This document shows, in pieces, positions 1 through 4,768 of a stretch of DNA of 5,295 nt. The DNA comes from Deltaproteobacteria bacterium (GTDB lineage: Bacteria > Desulfobacterota_B > Binatia > UBA9968). The notes under the pieces are model-generated. The model was not told the DNA's origin. It saw nothing but the letters and a program-made list of their open reading frames with translations, and did no database searches. Position numbers and translations under genes: made by a program. Numbering within the stretch: the first letter of the stretch is position 1; each line of letters starts with the position of its first letter. The stretch is taken from assembly GCA_005879255.1 (NCBI GenBank), contig VBKY01000423.1:1-5295 (forward strand), given 5' to 3'.

Positions 1-4
1 GACA

Positions 5-307
5 CTACACTAGCGCAGCCGCGTTGGCCGCAACAATCACGTCAACTTTGACGCGAACCAACTCGGTGGCAAGCTGCGGAAATCGATCGGGTTTGTCCTC
101 GGCAAATCGCCACTCAATGAGAATGCTCTGGCCCTCGATGTAGCCAAGATCTCTCAGCCCTTGCCGAAACGCTTCATGGGAGGGAGCCTGAGGATCACCA
201 GCGAGATAGCCGATCCGCGGGACCTTCTTCGCCTGCTGCGCCTCTGCGGACGAACTTGTTGTCAGCAGAATAGTTGTCAGTAACCAGACAAAGATATTTT
301 GCTTCAT
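5..307 (-). CDS. ABC transporter substrate-binding protein, N-terminal fragment (copy 1; probable pseudogene)
   Basis: This is the first 100 codons of a PF04392/COG2984-type periplasmic binding protein. Residues 1-23 form a signal peptide (MKQ n-region, hydrophobic core at about 5-17, cleavage after SAEA before QQ). The mature part starts with the family motifs VPRIGYL, FRQGLRDLGYIEGQ, IEWRFAEDKPDRFPQLATELVR and VDVIVAANAAALV. The family continues here with a KQAT-TIPIV strand, but this copy reads TAG (positions 5-7) directly after ALV. About two thirds of a normal protein of roughly 330 residues is therefore missing. The start is supported by GGAG 8 nt upstream. Only four bases remain beyond the stop, so I cannot tell a true nonsense mutation or frameshift from a sequence-end error. 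The fragment alone lacks the second lobe and should not bind ligand. Confidence 0.75.
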   Translation of the reverse strand: MKQNIFVWLLTTILLTTSSSAEAQQAKKVPRIGYLAGDPQAPSHEAFRQGLRDLGYIEGQSILIEWRFAEDKPDRFPQLATELVRVKVDVIVAANAAALV

Positions 308-315
308 CGATTTAG

Positions 316-319
316 CTCC
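316..319 (-). promoter_or_regulatory. Ribosome binding site of copy 1
   Basis: GGAG on the minus strand lies 8 nt upstream of the ATG at 307 and supports that start. A well-placed Shine-Dalgarno site in front of a fragment suggests that the 5' end of this copy decayed less than the rest. Confidence 0.6.
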
Positions 320-335
320 GGTATTCGTCTCGTCA

Positions 336-356
336 ACTGACTACTGACCACTGTCA
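336..356. repeat. ACTGACY heptad repeat in the copy 2 / copy 1 spacer
   Basis: Two clear units of 7 bp (ACTGACT at 336-342, ACTGACC at 343-349) and one degenerate unit (ACTGTCA at 350-356) lie in tandem. The last unit overlaps the stop codon of copy 2. This 46-bp spacer otherwise holds only the RBS of copy 1. An eight-base echo (ACTGACTA) recurs at 3614-3621, at the 5' end of copy 4. The arrangement resembles the short tandemly repeated heptanucleotides described in cyanobacteria and in many environmental genomes; any function is unknown. Confidence 0.55.
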
Positions 357-1400
357 CTTGATTATTCTGTCCGCCCGAGCCAACACATTCGGAGGAATCG
401 TGAGCCCCAGGTCGTGAGCGGCTTTGAGGTTGATGACCAAATCGTATCTTACCGGCTCATCGACGGGCAGGTTGGCGGGATTGGAACCCTTAAGAATCTT
501 GTCCACATAGTTGGCCGCGCGGCGGGACAAGTCTGCTATATCTATCGCGAAGCTCATCAATCCACCCGCCTCGACGAAGTCGGACCTGTCATACGTCGCT
601 GGCAGCCGGTTTTTAACCGCCAGTTCGACAATCTTTGACGGGTAAGTGTGAAAGAGGGCATCGGGCATCAGTAGAAGAGCATCTGCCCGCTCTTTGATTG
701 CAGCCGCGAAGGCGCTTTCGAACTCATTGGGATTTCGGGCCGTCACTGGCTCCAGTTCGATTGCCAACGCTCGCGCCACGATGTCGATCTGTCGCAGGTT
801 CGCCGCGTGTGCCGGATTATCCGGATTCGAAAGTGCCGCCATGTGGCTAGTCTTGGGAACCACTTCCTTGATCAGTTCCACTCGCCGACCGATGAAATCC
901 GGTGAAAGCCTCGACACCCCTGTAACGTTACTACCCGGGTGCGAGAGGCTGCTAATGAGGCCGGCCTGGACAGGATCGCCCACGCCGGCGAGCACGATCG
1001 GGATCGTACTGGTGGCTTGTTTGGCAGCTACCGCAGCCCTAGTGCCGGACACAACGATGGCATCGACTTTGAGCCCGACAAGTTCTGCGGCAAGTTCGGG
1101 TAAGCGATCCAGTTGCCCATCGGCGTACCGGTACTCCAGAGTAACATTCTTGCCCTCGACGTAGCCCAGCTGGCGTAACCCCTGCCACAAGCTGTCTTCG
1201 CGAGATGCATTCTGGGCGCGAGAGGTGGAAACGAGGACACCTACCTTCCAAACCTTGGCCGGCTGCTGCGCCTGGGCGGGAAGACAAACGGCCAACAACA
1301 GCCCGCCCAGGGCAAGCGCGGGCAATTTTAGATTTCGGGTTTTAGCTTTTCGATTGACGGCGCGCCAATTCAAAAACCGCATACAAAGTGTTTCACGCAT
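354..1400 (-). CDS. ABC transporter substrate-binding protein, PF04392/COG2984 family (copy 2)
   Basis: A complete SBP of 348 residues, expected to act in the periplasm as the ligand-capturing part of an ABC importer. Residues 1-44 are a long signal peptide: a basic n-region of about 25 residues, a hydrophobic core at about 26-40 (LPALALGGLLLAVCL) and a cut after AQA before QQ. The cysteine in the core has no lipobox around it. Then come WKVGVLV (51-57), LWQGLRQLGYVEGKN (71-85), a VDAIVVSGT strand-loop (112-120), TIPIVLAGVGDPV (132-144) and PGSNVTG (155-161). The tail carries LPVDEPVRYDLVINLK and PPNVLARAD. The frame is open to an ATG at 1499, but I chose 1400: it has AAGGAG 8 nt upstream, and the extra 33 codons read through the RBS, a hairpin and repeats. 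LPVDEP, where the other copies have LPVEQP, and an AHDLG helix make this the most divergent tail. The ligand is unknown; TrpX relatives bind aromatic amino acids. Confidence 0.9.
   Translation of the reverse strand: MRETLCMRFLNWRAVNRKAKTRNLKLPALALGGLLLAVCLPAQAQQPAKVWKVGVLVSTSRAQNASREDSLWQGLRQLGYVEGKNVTLEYRYADGQLDRLPELAAELVGLKVDAIVVSGTRAAVAAKQATSTIPIVLAGVGDPVQAGLISSLSHPGSNVTGVSRLSPDFIGRRVELIKEVVPKTSHMAALSNPDNPAHAANLRQIDIVARALAIELEPVTARNPNEFESAFAAAIKERADALLLMPDALFHTYPSKIVELAVKNRLPATYDRSDFVEAGGLMSFAIDIADLSRRAANYVDKILKGSNPANLPVDEPVRYDLVINLKAAHDLGLTIPPNVLARADRIIK
1325..1359. repeat. Degenerate heptad array inside the copy 2 leader
   Basis: Five consecutive 7-bp units in perfect phase on the plus strand: ATTTTAG (1325-1331), ATTTCGG (1332-1338), GTTTTAG (1339-1345), CTTTTCG (1346-1352) and ATTGACG (1353-1359). 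They belong to the same ATTTTGG-type family found at 2493-2527. They lie within the coding sequence of copy 2 and encode the basic part of the signal peptide (VNRKAKTRNLKL). Ten bases (1325-1334) are the exact reverse complement of 1427-1436 on the other side of the start codon. Confidence 0.55.
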
Positions 1401-1408
1401 AGCTATAT

Positions 1409-1414
1409 CTCCTT
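1409..1414 (-). promoter_or_regulatory. Ribosome binding site that decides the start of copy 2
   Basis: AAGGAG on the minus strand sits 8 nt before the ATG at 1400, inside a purine-rich stretch. It is the best Shine-Dalgarno sequence in the window. It favours 1400 over the upstream in-frame ATG at 1499 and over the internal ATG at 1382. Confidence 0.75.
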
Positions 1415-1424
1415 TTCTTTTCTT

Positions 1425-1446
1425 CCAATCTAAAATAATCCAAAAC
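1425..1446. repeat. Inverted heptad array upstream of copy 2
   Basis: CCAAAAT-type units on the plus strand: a partial CCAAT (1425-1429), CTAAAAT (1430-1436) and CCAAAAC (1440-1446). A further lone CAAAAAT lies at 1502-1508 beside the stop of copy 3. The orientation is opposite to the array at 1325-1359, so the two arrays bracket the start codon of copy 2 as an inverted pair with a 10-bp perfect core. Confidence 0.5.
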
Positions 1447-1449
1447 TTG

Positions 1450-1476
1450 TCCTGAGCTCTTCGACGATGCTCAGGA
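1450..1476. repeat. Palindromic hairpin, REP-like element, in the copy 3 / copy 2 spacer
   Basis: A perfect 8-bp inverted repeat, TCCTGAGC (1450-1457) with GCTCAGGA (1469-1476), around an 11-base loop containing TCGA. Read on the minus strand it is followed within a few bases by a short run of four T, so it could be a weak intrinsic terminator after copy 3. The T run is too short and displaced for a confident call. A related half-element is at 4733-4756. The CCTGAGC-loop-GCTCAGG core resembles dispersed palindromes I recall from many environmental genomes. Confidence 0.6.
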
Positions 1477-1512
1477 TGAACTCCGCCGCACGATGGCAAA
1501 TCAAAAATCGGT

Positions 1513-2556
1513 TCACCTGATTACTTTGTTCGCTCTTGCCAGCACGTTCGGCGGAATCGTCAAGCCGATCTGCTTGGCGGTTTTCAGGTTGATGATGAGC
1601 TCGAACTTTTTCGGCTGCTCCACCGGCAAGTCGGTTGGCTTAACTCCCTTCAGGATTTTGTCCACGTAGACGGCGGCGCGACGGCACAAGTCGACGAGGT
1701 CCACCCCATAGAACATAAGACCGCCATCCTCAACAAACTCGCTCGTTGGGTAGATCGCAGGAAGCCGGCTCTTTGCCGCCAGCTCCACAACACGCTTTCT
1801 GTGAACGACTAGAGATGGGCCCGGTAGGATAATCAGAGCACCGGCGCGCTGACTCCTCACCGTTCTGAATGCGCCGTCTAAATCCGGATTGGGACCCCCT
1901 ACCTCAAGAAACTGGAGTTTGACGCCGAAAGCCTCTGCCGCCATCCGTGTTTCTTGCAATGGCCCAGATTTCACCTGAGGCGTAAGCGCCGCATCATCGA
2001 ACACTGCCACACGGGAAATCTTGGGAAATGCCTCCTTCAGCAGCTCCAGCCTTTTTCCGCTTAGCTCTCGTGAGATTTGCGTCAATCCCGTGATGTTTCC
2101 GCCTGGCTTTGCAAGACTGGCAACAAACCTCGGAACAGGATCGCCAATAATCGTCATGACCAGGGGGATTGTCCTGGTAGCTTGCTGCGCCGCATGGGTA
2201 CCTGGGCTTCCCCCTGTCACAATGACGTCAACTTTGAGCCGGACCAGCTCGGCCACGAGGTCGGGGAGCCGATCTAACTTTCCCTCCGCAAATCGAGATT
2301 CAATGACAACGCTTTTTTCATCCACGTATCCCAAGTCGCGTAGACCTTGTCGGAATCCGTCGAGACGAGATGCTTCAGCAGAAGGAGAGAGGGCTGATAA
2401 ATAACCTATACGGGGAACTTTTCCTTGCTGCTGCGCCTGAGCCACAGCCCCACACACCACGAGCACGAAAGCGATTCCCGAAAGCCCCAGCCATTTTGGA
2501 TTTTGGATTGCCGATTTTGGATTCCCGGAATGAGACTTCGAAAGCAATCGGTTCAT
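1513..2556 (-). CDS. ABC transporter substrate-binding protein, PF04392/COG2984 family (copy 3)
   Basis: A complete SBP of 347 residues. The leader is unusual. A 22-residue n-region includes GNPKSAIQNPK (11-21), which is encoded by a heptad repeat array. It is followed by a hydrophobic core (23-39) and a cut after AQA (39-41) before QQQ. The mature part begins VPRIGYL (47-53) and has FRQGLRDLGYVDEKS (68-82), a VDVIVTGGSPG strand-loop (109-119), TIPLVMTIIGDPV (129-141) and PGGNITGL (151-158). The tail is LPVEQPKKFELIINLKTAKQ plus PPNVLARAN. Between DPV and PGGN it is one residue shorter than copies 2, 4 and 5, in a loop that probably borders the ligand cleft. The start at 2556 has GAGG 11 nt upstream, and there is no other Met before the hydrophobic core. 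It ends 112 bp before copy 2. The substrate is not known. Confidence 0.9.
   Translation of the reverse strand: MNRLLSKSHSGNPKSAIQNPKWLGLSGIAFVLVVCGAVAQAQQQGKVPRIGYLSALSPSAEASRLDGFRQGLRDLGYVDEKSVVIESRFAEGKLDRLPDLVAELVRLKVDVIVTGGSPGTHAAQQATRTIPLVMTIIGDPVPRFVASLAKPGGNITGLTQISRELSGKRLELLKEAFPKISRVAVFDDAALTPQVKSGPLQETRMAAEAFGVKLQFLEVGGPNPDLDGAFRTVRSQRAGALIILPGPSLVVHRKRVVELAAKSRLPAIYPTSEFVEDGGLMFYGVDLVDLCRRAAVYVDKILKGVKPTDLPVEQPKKFELIINLKTAKQIGLTIPPNVLARANKVIR
2493..2527. repeat. ATTTTGG heptad array inside the copy 3 leader
   Basis: Five 7-bp units in phase on the plus strand: ATTTTGG (2493-2499), ATTTTGG (2500-2506), ATTGCCG (2507-2513), ATTTTGG (2514-2520) and ATTCCCG (2521-2527). They lie within the coding region of copy 3, where the minus strand reads GNPKSAIQNPK. 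The first four units are nearly the reverse complement of the array at 2581-2608. Confidence 0.7.
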
Positions 2557-2580
2557 GAGCTCGTTGTCCTCGGTTTCAAC

Positions 2581-2608
2581 CCAAAATCTAAAATCAAAAA
2601 TCCAAAAT
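2581..2608. repeat. CCAAAAT heptad array between copies 4 and 3
   Basis: Four contiguous 7-bp units without any gap on the plus strand: CCAAAAT (2581-2587), CTAAAAT (2588-2594), CAAAAAT (2595-2601) and CCAAAAT (2602-2608). They end exactly at the stop codon of copy 4 (2609-2611). The 28 bases match the reverse complement of 2493-2520 at 24 positions. The two arrays are thus a long imperfect inverted repeat with the start codon and RBS of copy 3 in the 60-base loop. Confidence 0.75.
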
Positions 2609-3628
2609 TTACTTTATGACCTTATCCGCTCTCGCCAGCACGTTCGGTGGAATGGTGAGCCCGATTTGCTTGGCGGTTTTGAGATTGATCACAAACTCGA
2701 ATTTCGTCGGCTGTTCGACGGGTAAATCAGCGGGCTTGGCGCCTTTGAGGATCTTGTCAACGTAAGTGGCGGCGCGCCGGAACAAGTGCGCGTAGTTTGG
2801 TCCATAGGACATGAGTCCCCCAGCGTCCATGAGCCCGCTCTCTCCGAGCATAGTTGCTAGGCGGCTCTTTGCTGCAAGTTCCACGATTCGTTTCAGGTGA
2901 GTGTTGGTAAGGTTAGACTGCAGGATCATCATAGCGTGGGCTCGTGCTCCAGTCGCTGCTCTGAACGCACTCTCGAACTCGTCGGGACCACGCACCTCCA
3001 GGCGTTGGACCTGTACTCCCAACGCCTGTGCTGTAACCTCCATCAATTTGAAGTTACGGGCGCCGCCCGGATCGGCCGCGTCCCAGAGGACGCCCACCCG
3101 GGTGAGCTTGGGAACGGCTTCCCTTAGCAGTTCAAGCTGTTTACCAACTACGTCCGCTACAACGGAGGTCAGACCTGTAATGTTTCCCCCTGGTCGAGAA
3201 AGACTGGCAACAAGGCCCGTACTTAAAAGATCGCCGGCGCCGGCCGCGACTATCGGGATCGTGCTGGTGGCATGCTTGGCAGCAAGAAGCTGTGGCACAC
3301 CGGCGGTCACGAGTATATCAACTTTGAGCCGGACAAGCTCGGCGGCCAGATCAGGAAGGCGTTCTAACTTCCCCTCCGCAAACCGGTAGTCGATGGTAAT
3401 GTTTTTTCCCTCCGCGTACCCGAGGTCACGCAGGCCCTGCCGAAATGCCTCGTTCCGAGACGAATAAACGGAAGACGAACCGGCAGAGAGAAAACCTAAC
3501 CGTGGAATTTCCTTCGGCTGCTGCCCCTCGGCGGGTAAACTAAGGGCCAAGAGCATAGCGCAAAGAGCGATGAGAAAATCTTTTTTCCTCATGAGGTTTG
3601 TCTGATAGTGTTTACTGACTAATGGCAT
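2609..3628 (-). CDS. ABC transporter substrate-binding protein, PF04392/COG2984 family (copy 4)
   Basis: A complete SBP of 339 residues, or 327 if translation starts at Met13 (ATG at 3592). Met13 gives the more classical signal peptide (MRKKD, then the core FLIALCAMLLALSL), with a cut after AEG (33-35) before QQ. The ATG at 3628 has AAAAGG 13 nt upstream, whereas 3592 has no visible Shine-Dalgarno, so I keep 3628 with doubt. Residues 2-12 may be repeat remnant. Mature motifs: IPRLGFL (41-47), FRQGLRDLGYAEGKN (62-76), VDILVTAGVP (103-112), TIPIVAAGAGDLL (123-135), PGGNITGL (146-153), and a tail with LPVEQPTKFEFVINLK and PPNVLARAD. DLL at 133-135 replaces the DPV found in copies 2, 3 and 5, a change beside the predicted ligand cleft that suggests a different specificity or relaxed function. 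Confidence 0.9.
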   Translation of the reverse strand: MPLVSKHYQTNLMRKKDFLIALCAMLLALSLPAEGQQPKEIPRLGFLSAGSSSVYSSRNEAFRQGLRDLGYAEGKNITIDYRFAEGKLERLPDLAAELVRLKVDILVTAGVPQLLAAKHATSTIPIVAAGAGDLLSTGLVASLSRPGGNITGLTSVVADVVGKQLELLREAVPKLTRVGVLWDAADPGGARNFKLMEVTAQALGVQVQRLEVRGPDEFESAFRAATGARAHAMMILQSNLTNTHLKRIVELAAKSRLATMLGESGLMDAGGLMSYGPNYAHLFRRAATYVDKILKGAKPADLPVEQPTKFEFVINLKTAKQIGLTIPPNVLARADKVIK

Positions 3629-3641
3629 ATTTGATTTGAGA

Positions 3642-3647
3642 CCTTTT
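3642..3647 (-). promoter_or_regulatory. Weak candidate ribosome binding site of copy 4
   Basis: AAAAGG on the minus strand, 13 nt before the ATG at 3628, which is a long spacing. The alternative ATG at 3592 has nothing comparable in front of it. This is the only sequence argument for the longer form. Confidence 0.3.
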
Positions 3648-3674
3648 CAGGAGGAGAGACTTGCGCCATCGCTC

Positions 3675-3707
3675 TCGAACAACTTGAACGTTTTGAACCT
3701 TTGAACG
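3675..3707. repeat. TTGAAC 8-9-mer tandem repeat between copies 5 and 4
   Basis: Four units beginning TCGAAC (3675), TTGAAC (3684), TTGAAC (3693) and TTGAAC (3701), spaced 9, 9 and 8 bp. They fill the part of the 91-bp spacer nearest copy 5. It is a sequence family distinct from the CCAAAAT heptads. The remaining spacer (3629-3674) has only the weak RBS and no convincing promoter. Confidence 0.65.
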
Positions 3708-3719
3708 TGCCCGGTTATC

Positions 3720-4697
3720 TCATTTGATCACCTTGTCCGCCCGCGCCAGCACGTTCAGCGGAATCGTCAGGCCGATCTGCTTCGCCGCCTTCAAATTGAT
3801 CACAAGCTCAAACTTAATTGGCTGCTCCACAGGAAGGTCGGCGGGCTTCGCGCCTTTGAGGATCCTGTCGATATAGTACGCCACGCGCCTAAACATCTGA
3901 CTCGGGCTCGGTGAATAGGCGATGAGCCCCCCAGCCTCCACTGTCACCGATGTGCCGTAAATCGCCGGTAACCGACCTTTAGCTGCGAGATCAATAATTC
4001 TCTTCTGCTCACTAACCAACATCGGATCCGGGATGATGGAGAGAGCTTCGGCCCGCCCTTTGTTCATTGCCGAGAACGCACTTTGCAGCTTGGCAGGTTC
4101 TTTGACCTCCAGGACTTGAAGTTGCAACCCCAAGGCCGAAGCGGCTGTTTCTGTCTCTGTTAACACAGAACGAAAGTTTGGATTGCTCGGATTTCCCAGG
4201 ATAGCCACACGTTTTAGTCGCGGAACGATTTCTTTGAGCAGCTCCAGGCGCTTCCCGCTCAACTCTGGGGCGAGACCGGCAACCCCGGTGAGATTCCCAC
4301 CGGGCTTGGCGAGGCTGCTAACAAAACCTGCGCTAACCGGGTCGGCGAGCATCTCGAAGACGATCGGGATGGTCTTGGTCGCCTGACTCGCAGCCTTGAT
4401 CGCTGGCGCGGCCGCGGCGAAGATCACGTCCACCCTAAGACGGACCAGCTCAGCTGCAAGATCGGGAAGCTGGTCGAACTTCCCTTCAGCCCAGCGGGAC
4501 TCGATGGTAACAGTTTGCCCTTCTATGTAGCCGAAATCGCGTAGACCCTGGCGGAACGCCTCGATCTGGCTCAAAGAAGCGGAGCTCGCACCTAGGATCC
4601 CTATCCGGGGAATTTTCCCGGGCTGCTGCGCATGAACGGACATGCAAAGCGCAAACAACGAAGCGCCAAGCGCAAGGGCACTAATTTTTTTCTTCAT
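3720..4697 (-). CDS. ABC transporter substrate-binding protein, PF04392/COG2984 family (copy 5)
   Basis: A complete SBP of 325 residues, with the most canonical form in the array. Residues 1-23 are a compact signal peptide (MKKK n-region, core ISALALGASLFALCM) cut after VHA before QQ. Then follow IPRIGILG (29-36), FRQGLRDFGYIEGQ (48-61), VDVIFAAAAP (89-98), TIPIVFEMLADPV (109-121), PGGNLTGV (132-139), ELSGKRLELLKEIVPRLKR and VAILGNPSNPN. Later come AEALSIIPDP and VEAGGLIAYSPSPSQMFRR. The tail is LPVEQPIKFELVINLK with PLNVLARAD, so Leu replaces the second Pro of the usual IPPNV. The start at 4697 gives a textbook leader, though the RBS is weak (AGAAGA, 5 nt upstream). A stretch of 36 bases near the 3' end (3758-3793) is identical to copy 6 (4804-4839). 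The ligand is unknown, and no permease or ATPase is in sight. Confidence 0.93.
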   Translation of the reverse strand: MKKKISALALGASLFALCMSVHAQQPGKIPRIGILGASSASLSQIEAFRQGLRDFGYIEGQTVTIESRWAEGKFDQLPDLAAELVRLRVDVIFAAAAPAIKAASQATKTIPIVFEMLADPVSAGFVSSLAKPGGNLTGVAGLAPELSGKRLELLKEIVPRLKRVAILGNPSNPNFRSVLTETETAASALGLQLQVLEVKEPAKLQSAFSAMNKGRAEALSIIPDPMLVSEQKRIIDLAAKGRLPAIYGTSVTVEAGGLIAYSPSPSQMFRRVAYYIDRILKGAKPADLPVEQPIKFELVINLKAAKQIGLTIPLNVLARADKVIK

Positions 4698-4711
4698 CAG
4701 CGTCTTCTGCT

Positions 4712-4732
4712 ATTTTTGATTTTTAATTTTTA
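4712..4732. repeat. ATTTTTR heptad repeat between copies 6 and 5
   Basis: Three gap-free 7-bp units on the plus strand: ATTTTTG (4712-4718), ATTTTTA (4719-4725) and ATTTTTA (4726-4732). They are AT-rich relatives of the ATTTTGG units elsewhere. Here no inverted partner is found inside the neighbouring gene. The low complexity of the sequence weakens the assignment. Confidence 0.5.
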
Positions 4733-4756
4733 CCCTTCGGCTTTGCTCAGGGCATG
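4733..4756. repeat. GCTCAGG-type palindromic element (partial) between copies 6 and 5
   Basis: CCCT (4733-4736) and AGGG (4749-4752) flank an inner GC-TTT-GC hairpin. The segment TTCGGCTTTGCTCAGG (4737-4752) shares TTCG and TGCTCAGG in the same spacing with the hairpin at 1461-1475 (TTCGACGATGCTCAGG). It directly adjoins the heptads at 4712-4732, just as the palindrome at 1450 adjoins heptads. It could form an imperfect hairpin but has no T run typical of a terminator on the minus strand. Confidence 0.5.
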
Positions 4757-4768
4757 CTTTTGCCTTGC

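Noticed and set aside
336..356. CRISPR array from the spacer repeats
   Set aside because: The units are 7-9 bp and contiguous, with no spacers of 30 bp or so and no cas genes.
1450..1476. Intrinsic terminator after copy 3
   Set aside because: The stem is good, but the following minus-strand sequence has only four T after a CAAG break. I list it as a palindromic repeat with possible weak termination only.
1401..1499. 33-codon N-terminal extension of copy 2 from the ATG at 1499
   Set aside because: It translates through a hairpin, heptad repeats and the AAGGAG site, and would place a hydrophilic stretch before the signal peptide. The ATG at 1400 has a good RBS at 8 nt.
2021..2404. Long plus-strand reading frames opposite the SBP genes (for example 694-1164, 2021-2404, 2901-3389, 4754-5173)
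   Set aside because: They lie antisense to well-supported genes, have serine- and arginine-rich composition typical of shadow frames, and resemble one another only because the opposite-strand genes are paralogous.
3641..3660. AGGAGGAG on the plus strand as an RBS
   Set aside because: It is on the strand opposite to the genes, and no plausible plus-strand gene starts just downstream of it.
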